Shown: piece by piece, positions 36,751 through 44,715 of the stretch
Position numbering within the stretch: position 1 is the first letter of the stretch
Layout: each line of letters begins with the position of its first letter
NCBI GenBank assembly: GCA_026986375.1
Contig: JALSOQ010000026.1
Span: 1-64,000 of the forward strand
Direction: 5' to 3'
Source: Archaeoglobaceae archaeon
Lineage (GTDB): Archaea; Halobacteriota; Archaeoglobi; Archaeoglobales; Archaeoglobaceae
DNA: 64,000 bases
Notes under the pieces: generated by a model
What the model was told of the DNA's origin: nothing
The model's input: only the letters and a program-made list of their open reading frames with translations
The model's database searches: none
Position numbers and translations under genes: made by a program

Positions 36751-37578
36751 GATGTATACAGTCCCGAGAGTTAGGCTCGCGAGTTTATACATTACCTTTG
36801 CGTTTTCTTTACTCGGAGATCTGGCGAACCTTATTGCACGGCACAGGAAGTATCCTGTCACTATCAGGGATACAGCCAGATAGACTGGATCCAAATCCGC
36901 TATCACGTAGACGGTCGGAATGAGGAACATCATAAGAATAGTGCTGAAGACTATCGCCCAAGATGCCTTTTCCATTCCCACCACAAGCGGGAACATCGGT
37001 ATTTTTGCCCTTCTGTAGTCCTCCTCGTAGTGCATCGATATATACCATATATGGGCAGGAATCCAAAGCAGAACTATGGTCGCGAGTATCAGCCCGCCCA
37101 AAACGTCCCCTCCCCTCACTGCAACCCATCCGGCCAAGGCGGGCATAGCTCCCGCGAAACCACCTAAGATTATCGAATACGGGCTTCTCCTCTTAAGCAG
37201 TATGGAGTAAACTACTATGTCGAAGAACAAACCCAAGAATAGGACGATCGGTAGATAGATGTTAACTGAGAATCCCAAGAGAAATCCGGCCAAGAAAAGC
37301 GCCGAACCGTACACCGCGCAAATCTTGAGACTGAGTCTTCCAGACGGAAGAGGTCTGTCCTTAGTTCTGCCCATTAACGCGTCTATGTCGCAGTCTATAC
37401 ACATATTCAAGGCGGTCGTTCCGGCTATGGCAAGAGAAGTAGCCAAGCATGTGATTGCAAAGCGATCCAAGTCCAACGTTTTACCCGATGCGACGAGATA
37501 TGAAACCACACAGGTTACCATCAGCAACAAAGTCTGCTTGGGCTTTGTGACTTCCACAAACGCTTTCGGATCGGACAC
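36721..37578 (-). CDS. ctaB: Protoheme IX farnesyltransferase (heme o synthase), UbiA family
   Basis: A 285-residue membrane prenyltransferase with about eight helices. Seen: NMCIDCDIDALMGRTKDRPLPSGRL (NxxxDxxxD, then the heme o synthase RT..RPLPSG), GAMPALAGW(V) and LWIPAHIWYISMHYEEDYRRAKIPM, a good match to the W-PxHFW-xL and DY..A..PMLPV blocks. It makes heme o for a terminal oxidase or other heme protein. No oxidase gene is near it here. A different UbiA enzyme would be the alternative, but the second half is specific. Confidence 0.82.
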   Translation of the reverse strand: MSDPKAFVEVTKPKQTLLLMVTCVVSYLVASGKTLDLDRFAITCLATSLAIAGTTALNMCIDCDIDALMGRTKDRPLPSGRLSLKICAVYGSALFLAGFLLGFSVNIYLPIVLFLGLFFDIVVYSILLKRRSPYSIILGGFAGAMPALAGWVAVRGGDVLGGLILATIVLLWIPAHIWYISMHYEEDYRRAKIPMFPLVVGMEKASWAIVFSTILMMFLIPTVYVIADLDPVYLAVSLIVTGYFLCRAIRFARSPSKENAKVMYKLASLTLGTVYILFLFGSFFG

Positions 37579-37615
37579 GGGAGAATGTTGGTCGGAAGAT
37601 AGATCAAACTTTCGA

Positions 37616-38275
37616 TCATATCCTCCTACCCTTCACCCTGTTCATGTCGAACTTCGCCTTCTCGCTGACATGCATCACCGCAAGGGTTCCGGCCATTACG
37701 GGATCGCTAACTACGAGATCCGAAACCTTAGGAACGGAGCCGAACATGTTGAGCGAGATCACCGGAATGCCCTGCTTTCTAAGTTTCTTGACCTCTTCCG
37801 CTATCCTTCCTCCCATCAGACCACCGGCCAAAACCAAAACCTCCGCCCGGTGCAACCTCGCAACGGCCCTTACAGCTTCGGCCAACTCCTCCTCACCTAC
37901 TATGGGCATGGTATCCACGCTTATCCTCTCCCCCCTGAGGTTGTGCCTGTCCGCCTCGCTTATGGCACCCAAAGCAACTTGAGAAACCAAAGCTCCCCCT
38001 CCGAATATCAGAACCCTCTTGCCGAAAACCTTCTCGAAAGGCTTTTCCTCCTCAGCTTCTATAACCGTTTCGAGCTTTCTCACGTCTTCGAGCATTGCCT
38101 CAAAATCTCCTCCTTCGATTTCCAAGTATATTAGGGCGTTTCCGGCGTTTTCGCCGTGCTTTATTATGAAACTCTGGGAGTATGTTATGTTCCCTCCGTG
38201 CTTCGCTATTATCGTAGTTACATCCCTGAGCACACCTATTTCATTCTTTGCTATTATTTGAATCGCCCTAAGCAT
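37616..38275 (-). CDS. ACT domain protein with DUF5612-like C-terminus
   Basis: A 219-residue protein. The N-terminal ACT domain (about 1-75; KNEIGVLRDVTTIIAKHGGNITYSQSF) is an amino acid or small-molecule sensor. The C-terminal part (about 90-215; GKRVLIFGGGALVSQVALGA, LVLAGGLMGGRIAEEV, VVSDPVMAGTLAVMHVSEKA) is a Rossmann-like regulatory unit found in methanogens and Archaeoglobales. The role is unknown. I prefer the ATG at 38275 over the TTG at 38323 because it lies about 30 bases from the shared TATA element at 38301-38312. Confidence 0.75.
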   Translation of the reverse strand: MLRAIQIIAKNEIGVLRDVTTIIAKHGGNITYSQSFIIKHGENAGNALIYLEIEGGDFEAMLEDVRKLETVIEAEEEKPFEKVFGKRVLIFGGGALVSQVALGAISEADRHNLRGERISVDTMPIVGEEELAEAVRAVARLHRAEVLVLAGGLMGGRIAEEVKKLRKQGIPVISLNMFGSVPKVSDLVVSDPVMAGTLAVMHVSEKAKFDMNRVKGRRI

Positions 38276-38300
38276 GTCCTCTCTACTTTGACCTTTCAGA

Positions 38301-38312
38301 ATTTTAATATTA
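38301..38312. promoter_or_regulatory. Shared bidirectional TATA element, ftr and the ACT protein gene
   Basis: ATTTTAATATTA is centred about 27 bases from the ftr ATG (38333, plus strand) and about 31 from the ACT gene ATG (38275, minus strand). It is the only good TATA-like stretch between the two starts, which are 57 bases apart. Confidence 0.55.
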
Positions 38313-38332
38313 CCTTCCTCCAAACTAACAAT

Positions 38333-39217
38333 ATGGAAGTGGAGGACACGTTCTGCGAAGCTTTCGACGGAATATACGTCAGACTAATAGTTACGGCCAA
38401 GCATCGCTGGCTTTTGGAAAAGGCGGTTTACGGTGCTACAGCCCTACCTTCGACGGTTTTCGGAGAATCCGAGGCTGGTGTGGAGAGGTGGCTCAGTCCA
38501 AGAGAAACCCCAGACGGAAGGATCGGGGCGATAATCCAGATATGGGTTCCTAAGACGAAGAAGTTCATGGACGTTCTGATGAGGGAGACGGGCAAAAGAA
38601 TAAGGCAGGGGATATTGGTAGTTCCGACCACCCGGGTTTTCAACGCTTGCGAGAGCGATAGCAAGATCGATGCGGAAACAAACGTCGGGAGGTGCGGAGA
38701 CGGATACGAATGGGAGGAGGAGAGGTGGGGTAGGAGGATGATCATAGTGCCTATAATGTTCGGAGAATTCGCGATCGAGAGGTTTTTAGGCTACGCCGAA
38801 GGTGTTGCCGGAGGAAACGTGTGGTTCTTCTGCGACAGCGAGGAATCAGCGTTGGAGGTTGGGGAGAGGGCGGTCGAGGCTTTGAAAGATGTAGAGGGAG
38901 TCATCACACCTTTCGACATATGCTCCGCTGGTTCGAAGCCGGAAACGAAGTTTCCGGAAATAGGCCCGACTACGAACCATCCGTTCTGTCCGAGCCTGAA
39001 GGGGAAGATTCCGGATTCTAAGGTGCCCGAAGGGGTTAAGGCGATTCCGGAGATAGTTATCAACGGCGTGAGCTTGGAAGCTGTAAAGAAGGCGATGGCG
39101 ATCTGCATAAAGGTCGGAAGCGAAGTGGACGGAGTTCTGAAGATCTCGGCAGGCAACTACGGAGGTAGGTTGGGTAAATACAGGATTCCCCTGAAAGAGC
39201 TTGTGGACATGGATTAA
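38333..39217 (+). CDS. ftr: Formylmethanofuran:tetrahydromethanopterin formyltransferase
   Basis: Transfers the formyl group between methanofuran and H4MPT, a cytoplasmic step of the methanogenic C1 pathway; in Archaeoglobales it runs in the oxidative or reductive acetyl-CoA direction. The 294-residue protein matches Ftr in length and sequence: FCEAFDGIYVRLIVTAK, ERWLSPRETPDGR, GRCGDGYEWEEERWGR, GPTTNHPFCPSLK and SAGNYGGRLGKYRI. The ATG at 38333 is about 27 bases from the shared TATA element; the open frame upstream is not used. Confidence 0.96.
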   Translation: MEVEDTFCEAFDGIYVRLIVTAKHRWLLEKAVYGATALPSTVFGESEAGVERWLSPRETPDGRIGAIIQIWVPKTKKFMDVLMRETGKRIRQGILVVPTTRVFNACESDSKIDAETNVGRCGDGYEWEEERWGRRMIIVPIMFGEFAIERFLGYAEGVAGGNVWFFCDSEESALEVGERAVEALKDVEGVITPFDICSAGSKPETKFPEIGPTTNHPFCPSLKGKIPDSKVPEGVKAIPEIVINGVSLEAVKKAMAICIKVGSEVDGVLKISAGNYGGRLGKYRIPLKELVDMD

Positions 39218-39444
39218 GAATACATGGGCAAGAAGTAATTTCCAAGGAAATTTACACGGTCGCTGAAGATTACGAAAGGGTTGGAGAAAAGTCGATCCGT
39301 TTAATCGTGTCTCTACGTATACCCCTAACCTACCAAAGTCAAGCGTTAGTGCGTGTGAAAAACATTTAGCCTACTCCTTTTTTGAATCCGAGCTCGCTAA
39401 GGCTTTGATTTTAGCGAATAGGGGGATATACCCCGCCTCCATCA
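39218..39444. other. Non-coding gap between ftr and tRNA-Gly
   Basis: No gene is seen. Two inverted repeats are present: AATTTCC/GGAAATT at 39237-39252 with a two-base loop just after ftr, perhaps a terminator, and TCGCTAA/TTAGCGA at 39394-39417 with a ten-base loop. A G-rich/C-rich pair GGGG..CCCC (39422-39434) lies next to the tRNA 3' end. Confidence 0.4.
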
Positions 39445-39517
39445 TGCGGCCGCCGGGATTTGAACCCGGGCAACGGGCTCGGGAGGCCCGCGTCCTGCCA
39501 GGCTAGACTACGACCGC
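39445..39517 (-). tRNA. tRNA-Gly (anticodon CCC)
   Basis: Folds on the minus strand as a full cloverleaf: acceptor GCGGTCG with CGGCCGC, D arm GTC/GAC, anticodon stem CGGGC/GCCCG around loop CTCCCGA (anticodon CCC), a four-base variable loop, and T arm CCGGG-TTCAAAT-CCCGG. It is 73 bases with discriminator A. CCA is not encoded, and there is no intron. A TATA element (39539-39547) lies about 26 bases upstream and may serve the thioredoxin gene in the other direction too. Confidence 0.96.
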
Positions 39518-39538
39518 TCGAAGTGATTAGAGAAAACC

Positions 39539-39547
39539 TAAATATAT
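39539..39547. promoter_or_regulatory. Shared TATA element, tRNA-Gly and thioredoxin gene
   Basis: TAAATATAT is centred 26 bases from the 5' end of the tRNA (39517, minus strand) and 24 from the ATG of the thioredoxin gene (39567, plus strand). No second TATA box is seen between them. Confidence 0.55.
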
Positions 39548-39566
39548 CGCTTTCGGTCGAAAGGTT

Positions 39567-39842
39567 ATGGACTTTTCGGAGGGAAAGTTCATCCTCGAAT
39601 TCTATTCTGAGAGATGCGCAGCCTGCAAAGTCGTTGGGGAGATCGTAGAAAAGCTGATTGAAAGACACGAGGACGTAAGGCTCGTAAAGATCGACGTTCG
39701 CAAGAATAGGGATCTCGCCAAAAAGTTCGGAGTGATCTCTCTGCCCGTTCTGGTATTCGTCAAGGACGGTGTAGAGGTCGATAGGATTAAAGGTTTGAAG
39801 ACCGAAAGAGAGATAGAAGAATTCATAGAGAGGAACGGGTGA
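39567..39842 (+). CDS. Thioredoxin-like protein
   Basis: A 91-residue thioredoxin fold with the active site SERCAACKVV (CxxC with Ala-Ala between the cysteines) and the cis-proline loop GVISLPVLVFVKDG. It probably reduces disulfides in the cytoplasm. The CAAC active site is unusual beside the CGPC of classical thioredoxins and could shift its redox potential. It is four bases from the following EhaR-like gene, so probably co-transcribed. Confidence 0.88.
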   Translation: MDFSEGKFILEFYSERCAACKVVGEIVEKLIERHEDVRLVKIDVRKNRDLAKKFGVISLPVLVFVKDGVEVDRIKGLKTEREIEEFIERNG

Positions 39843-39846
39843 TTCC

Positions 39847-40794
39847 ATGTTCTTCACGGACTGGGAGGGCCCTTGGGTTCTGACCGATTTCGCTTACGAG
39901 GTCGCGATAGCCTTCTTCAACAACCACGAGTTCTTCGAAAGGCTCAGTCAATACGACGATTACTTGGTTCTGGTCGAAAAGAGGAAAGATTACGACGCGG
40001 GAGATACACTGAGACTTCTCGCACCTTTTTTAGTAGCTTTGGGAATAGATTCGAAAGATCTGCTTGATTTGGCGGAGAACGTTCTATCATATACGCCGGA
40101 TGCGGAAGAATCCATTGGCAGACTCCTAAAAAAGGGTTTCGAGCCTGTCGTGATCTCCACCGCATACGAGCAGTTCTTGGAAGTTTCAGCAAAACCGCTG
40201 GGGATAAAAAAGATCCACTGCACCCGTTTCAATCCGGAAAAATATAGCCTGCCTAAAGATCTCAGGGAGTTCATACTCGAATCCGTCGAGATAATAGCAT
40301 CCCTGCCGGAGATAGAGATCGACGGAAGTTCGGAAGAATCGGTGAGGTGGCTGAACGAGTTCTTCTGGAAAAAGCTCGCAAAAAGCGAAGCTGGAAGGAT
40401 TCTGGAGGAAGTTAAGGCCGTGGGCGGTGGGAGGAAGCTTGAGGTCGTAAGGAGTTACGGTGTTGAATCTCCTCTGGTGATAGGGGACAGCATATCCGAT
40501 TACGCGATGCTTTCTTGGGCGAAGGAAAGGGGATTGGCGGTATCCTTCAACGGAAACGAGTTCGCGGTTAGAAACTCCAACTTGGCCATAATTAGCGACA
40601 CAACATTTTCTGAAGCTTACGTCGTCGAGGCTTACCTGAGGGAGGGGATTGAGGGAGTTAAAAAATTAGTGGAATCCGATTCGGTCGTAAATGCCGAATT
40701 TTATTGGATCGACGAATCGAACGTCGAATACGTCATCGAAAAATCGAAGAGCATGAGGAGAAGGCTGAGGGGTTTGGCCGGATCCTTAAGCTAA
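39847..40794 (+). CDS. EhaR-like HAD superfamily protein
   Basis: A 315-residue protein of the archaeal HAD-like group COG4030, sometimes annotated as energy-converting hydrogenase A subunit R. Seen: MFFTDWEGPW at the N-terminus (the nucleophile aspartate position), VISTAYEQFLEV (motif II) and VIGDSISDYAMLSWAKE (motif III/IV, the Mg-binding aspartates). A phosphatase reaction is plausible; the substrate is unknown. No hydrogenase genes are near, so the EhaR name may be inherited from synteny in methanogens. Confidence 0.75.
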   Translation: MFFTDWEGPWVLTDFAYEVAIAFFNNHEFFERLSQYDDYLVLVEKRKDYDAGDTLRLLAPFLVALGIDSKDLLDLAENVLSYTPDAEESIGRLLKKGFEPVVISTAYEQFLEVSAKPLGIKKIHCTRFNPEKYSLPKDLREFILESVEIIASLPEIEIDGSSEESVRWLNEFFWKKLAKSEAGRILEEVKAVGGGRKLEVVRSYGVESPLVIGDSISDYAMLSWAKERGLAVSFNGNEFAVRNSNLAIISDTTFSEAYVVEAYLREGIEGVKKLVESDSVVNAEFYWIDESNVEYVIEKSKSMRRRLRGLAGSLS

Positions 40795-40825
40795 TTTTTT
40801 ATTCAGGAACTCGTTAAGTTTTCCC

Positions 40826-41953
40826 ATGATCCTCGAAAAGATCGAACCACTCACTCCGGGACAGAAGGAGATAGTCGAGGCTTTGAATGACGATTACGAC
40901 ATCGTAGGTATATTCGGACCTACCGGAACTGGCAAGTCCCTCTTCAGCTTAGCTTACGGTATAGACGACGTTTTGGAAGGAAATCACAGGAGGTTCATAG
41001 TGGTAAAGCCGATAATAGACGTCGTGACCGGAGAAGAGCTCACGATGGCTGAGGCGGGCGAGGAGTTCCTCAGGCTGGCGAAGGAATACGTCAGAGACGT
41101 CATAGGGGAGTTCGTTGAGTGGAACAAAATTGAGGAGCTCATGGAAGGGGGAAGGCTCGTGTTCGTCGATTCCCACTACCTGAAGGGAAGAACTTTCGAC
41201 GATGCGGTGATCTTCCTCGATGAAGTTCAGGCTCTTAAGCCGGAGAGCCTCATAGAAGTTCTGGTGAGGGTCGGGAGGAACAGCAGGCTGATAGTTGCCG
41301 GAGATCCGGTTTTCCAGTCTTTGAGAGCGGTTGAGAACGACCCCGCAACGCTGATAAGAGACGTTCTGGTCAGCGAAGAGAACACCAAGGTCATAGATTT
41401 GGGAGTTAAGGACATAGTCAGAGAGGGGGCGAAGAGGGGACTGAGGTTGCTCATAGAATACAGGATGAGGTCGAGGAAGCTCAGCGAGGAAGAGGAGGAA
41501 ATACTGGAGATAGCCAAGGTTCATTCTCCGGATGCCGACATAATAACCGTCGTGGAGTTCACGGAGGAGAAGGAGAAGTTCGAAATAAGGTCGGAGCACA
41601 CTCCGGACGTGCTCATAATAGTGAAGCAGGGACACTTCGGAAGATTAGTCGGGAAGGGAGGAGAGAGGATAAACGCGATAGAGGAGGAGACAGAAAAGAA
41701 GATAAGGGGCGTAGAACTGAACTTGGACTTCAAAGAGCTCATAAGAGCTATTCATCCGGTTTCTTGGATATGGAAGCACATAGAGGATGTAGATTTCATC
41801 GGTCCGACGCTCGCGGTTAAGGTTAACGAGAGCGCTTTCGGAGCTTTCGTGGGGCAGAAAGGAAACCACGTTAGATTCGTGGACGCGGTTTTAAGAAAGC
41901 TGATGGGTGTGGGCGTTAAGGCGATAGAGGTGAAGGGGAAGAGGAGGAGGTAA
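40826..41953 (+). CDS. PhoH-like ATPase with two C-terminal KH domains
   Basis: A 375-residue protein. The N-terminal PhoH/superfamily 1 helicase-like ATPase has Walker A GPTGTGKS (31-38), TMAEAGEEF and Walker B VIFLDEVQAL. Two KH RNA-binding domains follow, with GxxG loops in FGRLVGKGGERINAIEEET (near 275) and FGAFVGQKGNHVRFVD (near 345), arranged like NusA/Csl-type KH pairs. It is likely to act on RNA. PIN-PhoH proteins are common in bacteria; the KH form is archaeal. No promoter stands out in the 31-base gap before it. Confidence 0.85.
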   Translation: MILEKIEPLTPGQKEIVEALNDDYDIVGIFGPTGTGKSLFSLAYGIDDVLEGNHRRFIVVKPIIDVVTGEELTMAEAGEEFLRLAKEYVRDVIGEFVEWNKIEELMEGGRLVFVDSHYLKGRTFDDAVIFLDEVQALKPESLIEVLVRVGRNSRLIVAGDPVFQSLRAVENDPATLIRDVLVSEENTKVIDLGVKDIVREGAKRGLRLLIEYRMRSRKLSEEEEEILEIAKVHSPDADIITVVEFTEEKEKFEIRSEHTPDVLIIVKQGHFGRLVGKGGERINAIEEETEKKIRGVELNLDFKELIRAIHPVSWIWKHIEDVDFIGPTLAVKVNESAFGAFVGQKGNHVRFVDAVLRKLMGVGVKAIEVKGKRRR

Positions 41954-42004
41954 TTCGACGATAGTTGAATGAAATTTTTTATATCTTCTAAGTTGCCGTT
42001 CGGT

Positions 42005-43189
42005 ATGAGAGACGTGGCGGTGCTGGGAGTGGGACAGACCAAGTTCGGCAAGCATCCCGATAAAACCCTGCCCGAACTATTCGCGGAAGCATTCTTCGAG
42101 GCTTTCGATTCCTCCAACATAGAGCTTAGGGAAATAGAGGCGATATACTTCGGAAACTTCGTAGGGGAGATTACCGACGGAGCGGCAAACTTAGGCGGTT
42201 TCATAGCTGACGAGATAGGTCTGGCTGGAATTCCGGCTTACAGGTTCGAAGGGGCTTGCGCCTCCTCATCGGTGGCGTTTAGGGAGGCATATCTGGCGGT
42301 AAAGCACGGGATATACGACTGCGTTTTGGTGGGAGGTGCGGAGAAGCTTTACTCGGCGGGAACGCCGATAGGAACGAGGGCACTGGCTACGGCTTTAGAC
42401 TCCGCATACGAGGTGAATTCCGGCCTAACCTTCCCCGGAGTTTTCGCGTTGATAGCGAGGTTGTATGCCAAAGCTTACGACATCCCGCTCGAAAAGCTGA
42501 GGGAGAAGATAGCGCACGTTTCGATTAAGAACCACAAATACGGGGCGAAGAATCCCAAAGCTCAGTTCTACGACAAGCTTGGAAATTTGAAGGTCGAGGA
42601 CGTTCTTAATTCCAAAATGATATGCTCACCTCTGACGTTGTTGGACTGCTGTCCGATGACCGACGGAGCTTCCGCGGTTATAATAGCTCATGCGGATTTT
42701 GCGGAGGAAAGGGTGGACGAGCCGATATACGTCAGGGGGACGGGGCAAGCGTCTGCCGGAAGTTTGTTCAGGCAGAAGTGGGACATCGTAAAGGCTTTGC
42801 CGAGGAAGAAATCGGCGGAAATGGCTTACAGAGAAGCTGGAATAACGCCGAAAGATGTGGATGTCGCTTTCGTCCACGACTGCTTCACCATTGCGGAAGT
42901 GATAGCGAGCGAAGCTTTAGGGTTCTTCGAATACGGTAAAGGGGCGGATGCTGTGGAGGAGGGACTAACTTGGATAGACGGAGACATTCCGATAAACCCC
43001 GACGGAGGTTTAATAGGAAAGGGACATCCCGTAGGAGCAACGGGAACAGCCCAGATCTATTCAGCCGTAAAGCTCCTCAGAGGAGAGTTGGATTTCGTTA
43101 AAGTCGATGCGGAGATAGCCTTAACTGACACCCTCGGCGGGGATTTCGGGACTCTCGTGAACGTAATTTTGAGCGTCCACAGGAGGTGA
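42005..43189 (+). CDS. Thiolase family protein (SCPx-like acetyl-CoA acetyltransferase)
   Basis: A 394-residue condensing enzyme of the archaeal thiolase group. Seen: GACASSSVAFREAY with the active-site cysteine, KNHKYGAKNP, VDVAFVHDCFTIAEV with the histidine, and NPDGGLIGKGHPVGATG with the second histidine and glycine block. Archaeal forms act with a DUF35 protein in the mevalonate pathway (acetoacetyl-CoA synthesis). The ATG at 42005 is about 24 bases after TTTTTTATAT (41975-41984). The downstream gene at 43194 is the DUF35 partner. Confidence 0.88.
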   Translation: MRDVAVLGVGQTKFGKHPDKTLPELFAEAFFEAFDSSNIELREIEAIYFGNFVGEITDGAANLGGFIADEIGLAGIPAYRFEGACASSSVAFREAYLAVKHGIYDCVLVGGAEKLYSAGTPIGTRALATALDSAYEVNSGLTFPGVFALIARLYAKAYDIPLEKLREKIAHVSIKNHKYGAKNPKAQFYDKLGNLKVEDVLNSKMICSPLTLLDCCPMTDGASAVIIAHADFAEERVDEPIYVRGTGQASAGSLFRQKWDIVKALPRKKSAEMAYREAGITPKDVDVAFVHDCFTIAEVIASEALGFFEYGKGADAVEEGLTWIDGDIPINPDGGLIGKGHPVGATGTAQIYSAVKLLRGELDFVKVDAEIALTDTLGGDFGTLVNVILSVHRR

Positions 43190-43193
43190 TCGG

Positions 43194-43592
43194 ATGTTTA
43201 AGGAGTTCTTCTCCGAGCTTTTGGAAGGGAATCTCATCGGAGCCAAGTGCAAAGAATGCGAAAAGATACTCTGCCCTCCGAAATCCGCATGCGACTGCGG
43301 GAGCAGGATTTTGGAGAAAATAAAGCTTTCGGGAAAGGGGAAGATCGTGAGCTACACCGTAACCTACGTCGCTCCGATCGGTTACGATAAAGAGGTTCCA
43401 TACGTCGTCGCGATGGTCGAGCTCGACGAAGGGCCTTGGATTGTCGGAAGGCTGGAAGTGGACGCGGAGAGAGCCGAGAAGGAGGACTTGATCGGGAAGA
43501 GAGTAGAGGTTTACGGGAAGGAGTTCCCGACGGAGCAGTTCTATCCAGACAAGCAGAGGAGGGTTGTTCCGATGTTCAGAATAATCGAATGA
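43194..43592 (+). CDS. DUF35 OB-fold zinc ribbon protein
   Basis: A 132-residue partner protein: rubredoxin-like zinc knuckle CKECEKILCPPKSACDCG (four cysteines) and an OB-fold (about 45-130; GKIVSYTVTYVAPIGYD). In archaea, DUF35 proteins bind the thiolase (and HMG-CoA synthase) and hold the acyl-CoA substrate tunnel. It follows the thiolase by four bases. The HMG-CoA synthase gene usually found in the same cluster is not here. Confidence 0.85.
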   Translation: MFKEFFSELLEGNLIGAKCKECEKILCPPKSACDCGSRILEKIKLSGKGKIVSYTVTYVAPIGYDKEVPYVVAMVELDEGPWIVGRLEVDAERAEKEDLIGKRVEVYGKEFPTEQFYPDKQRRVVPMFRIIE

Positions 43593-43655
43593 TTTCAAAA
43601 TAATAAAAATAAACTATAAAATTAAAATTATTTTAAATTTTAAGGTAACGAAGTT

Positions 43656-43865
43656 CTACTCTATAACTTCCGCAAAAGCGAACTTCCTCAAAACTTTCGT
43701 TATCCTCACTTTCACAACGTCGTTCAGATTCGTTCCCGGAACGAATACGACGTATCCTCTTATCTTCGCTATTCCGTCTCCTCCACTTCCCAAAGCTTCT
43801 ATTCTAACTTCCCTAACGTCTCCAACATTTACGGGTGGTTTTCTATCCAAATTCGGCACCTCCAA
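43656..43865 (-). CDS. TRAM domain RNA-binding protein
   Basis: A protein of about 65-70 residues made of a single TRAM beta-barrel (VNVGDVREVRIEALGSGGDGIAKIRGYVVFVPGTN). Stand-alone TRAM proteins are archaeal RNA chaperones, the counterpart of bacterial cold-shock proteins. The start is uncertain: a TTG at 43865 opens the frame, but GGAGGTG lies about six bases before an in-frame TTG at 43850, which would be favoured by ribosome binding. TATA box TTTATATAAT (minus strand, 43891-43900). Confidence 0.85.
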   Translation of the reverse strand: MEVPNLDRKPPVNVGDVREVRIEALGSGGDGIAKIRGYVVFVPGTNLNDVVKVRITKVLRKFAFAEVIE

Positions 43866-43962
43866 GTCGATTTCCCAAGTTGATCCTTAAATTATATAAA
43901 TCTTTTGTCGCTAAAATCTATCGATTCGATAATTTTATTAACTTCCGTTCAGATGATACCGC

Positions 43963-44712
43963 ATGAGATATTACGGAGCCTCGTTTATTTTCGCCGTCGG
44001 TGTTGGTCTTTTAGTTCTGGGTCTCTTTCTGATTCTGTTCTTTCAGCTTCATTACGGTTCCGAACCTTTCAAAGTGAAAGTTACCTTCACGATAATCGGT
44101 ATCGCGGTTCCTATAATGGTTTACGGCTTAAGCCAGATGTTGAGCAAGAAGAAGGGTTCCATGATCATAGCGACGTGCGGATTCGCCTTATCGGTGTTCG
44201 CAGTCTTGCTGTTCGACTACTACTATCCTCGGGACTGGTTCTACCCCAACGTAACTTACGTGGCAATAATCTACGCTTCGGGACTGATAACGCTGTTCGG
44301 CAGTTCTTTTGCGGATGCGGTGGAGAGGATAATAGAGAGTTCGAGCAGGACGATAATGAAGATAATCCACCACGAGGCGAAGGAGGAGCAGAAGAAGAAG
44401 GTGGAAGAGCTTCCACCCTTGGATGCGAAGTTCGCTTTCCCCACTAAGGCTGAAGGGCCGAGCATAGAGGTGAAGGACATTCAGATGCCTCCGGATTTAA
44501 AGCCGGGAAAGGTTTTCGAGAGACCGAGGGTGGGTAAGATCGTAAGGGTCAAGGACGAAGTGGGTAAGGATGCGGAAAGTCTCGTTAGGGTTAGGAAGGG
44601 TGAGTTGAAGGTTAAGAAGTCGGATTCCGACATTTTGGACGTTACAAAAGCTTTAAAGTCTATGGAGGAAAAGATGGGGAAGGAGGATAAGAAAAAGGTT
44701 TTTGGGGGTTGA
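43963..44712 (+). CDS. Membrane protein with charged cytoplasmic tail, partner of the actin-like ATPase
   Basis: A 249-residue protein I do not recognise. The N-terminal half has about four membrane helices (residues 5-30, 40-58, 65-83, 96-115). The tail (about 130-249) is rich in Lys/Glu and probably helical, ending SMEEKMGKEDKKKVFGG. The start at 43963 is about 27 bases after ATTTTATTA (43932-43940). The next ATG (actin-like) follows three bases after its stop, so the two are surely co-transcribed. A membrane anchor for the filament or ATPase is the simplest guess. Confidence 0.7.
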   Translation: MRYYGASFIFAVGVGLLVLGLFLILFFQLHYGSEPFKVKVTFTIIGIAVPIMVYGLSQMLSKKKGSMIIATCGFALSVFAVLLFDYYYPRDWFYPNVTYVAIIYASGLITLFGSSFADAVERIIESSSRTIMKIIHHEAKEEQKKKVEELPPLDAKFAFPTKAEGPSIEVKDIQMPPDLKPGKVFERPRVGKIVRVKDEVGKDAESLVRVRKGELKVKKSDSDILDVTKALKSMEEKMGKEDKKKVFGG

Positions 44713-44715
44713 TGT

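Noticed and set aside
38156-38332. N-terminal extension of ftr
   Set aside because: It overlaps the divergent ACT gene and its promoter, and Ftr proteins are about 297 residues long, matching the ATG at 38333.
43905-44447. ORF on the plus strand overlapping the membrane protein gene
   Set aside because: Different frame, Arg/Ser-rich composition of an out-of-frame shadow, no ribosome site, and the true frame has membrane helices and a good promoter.
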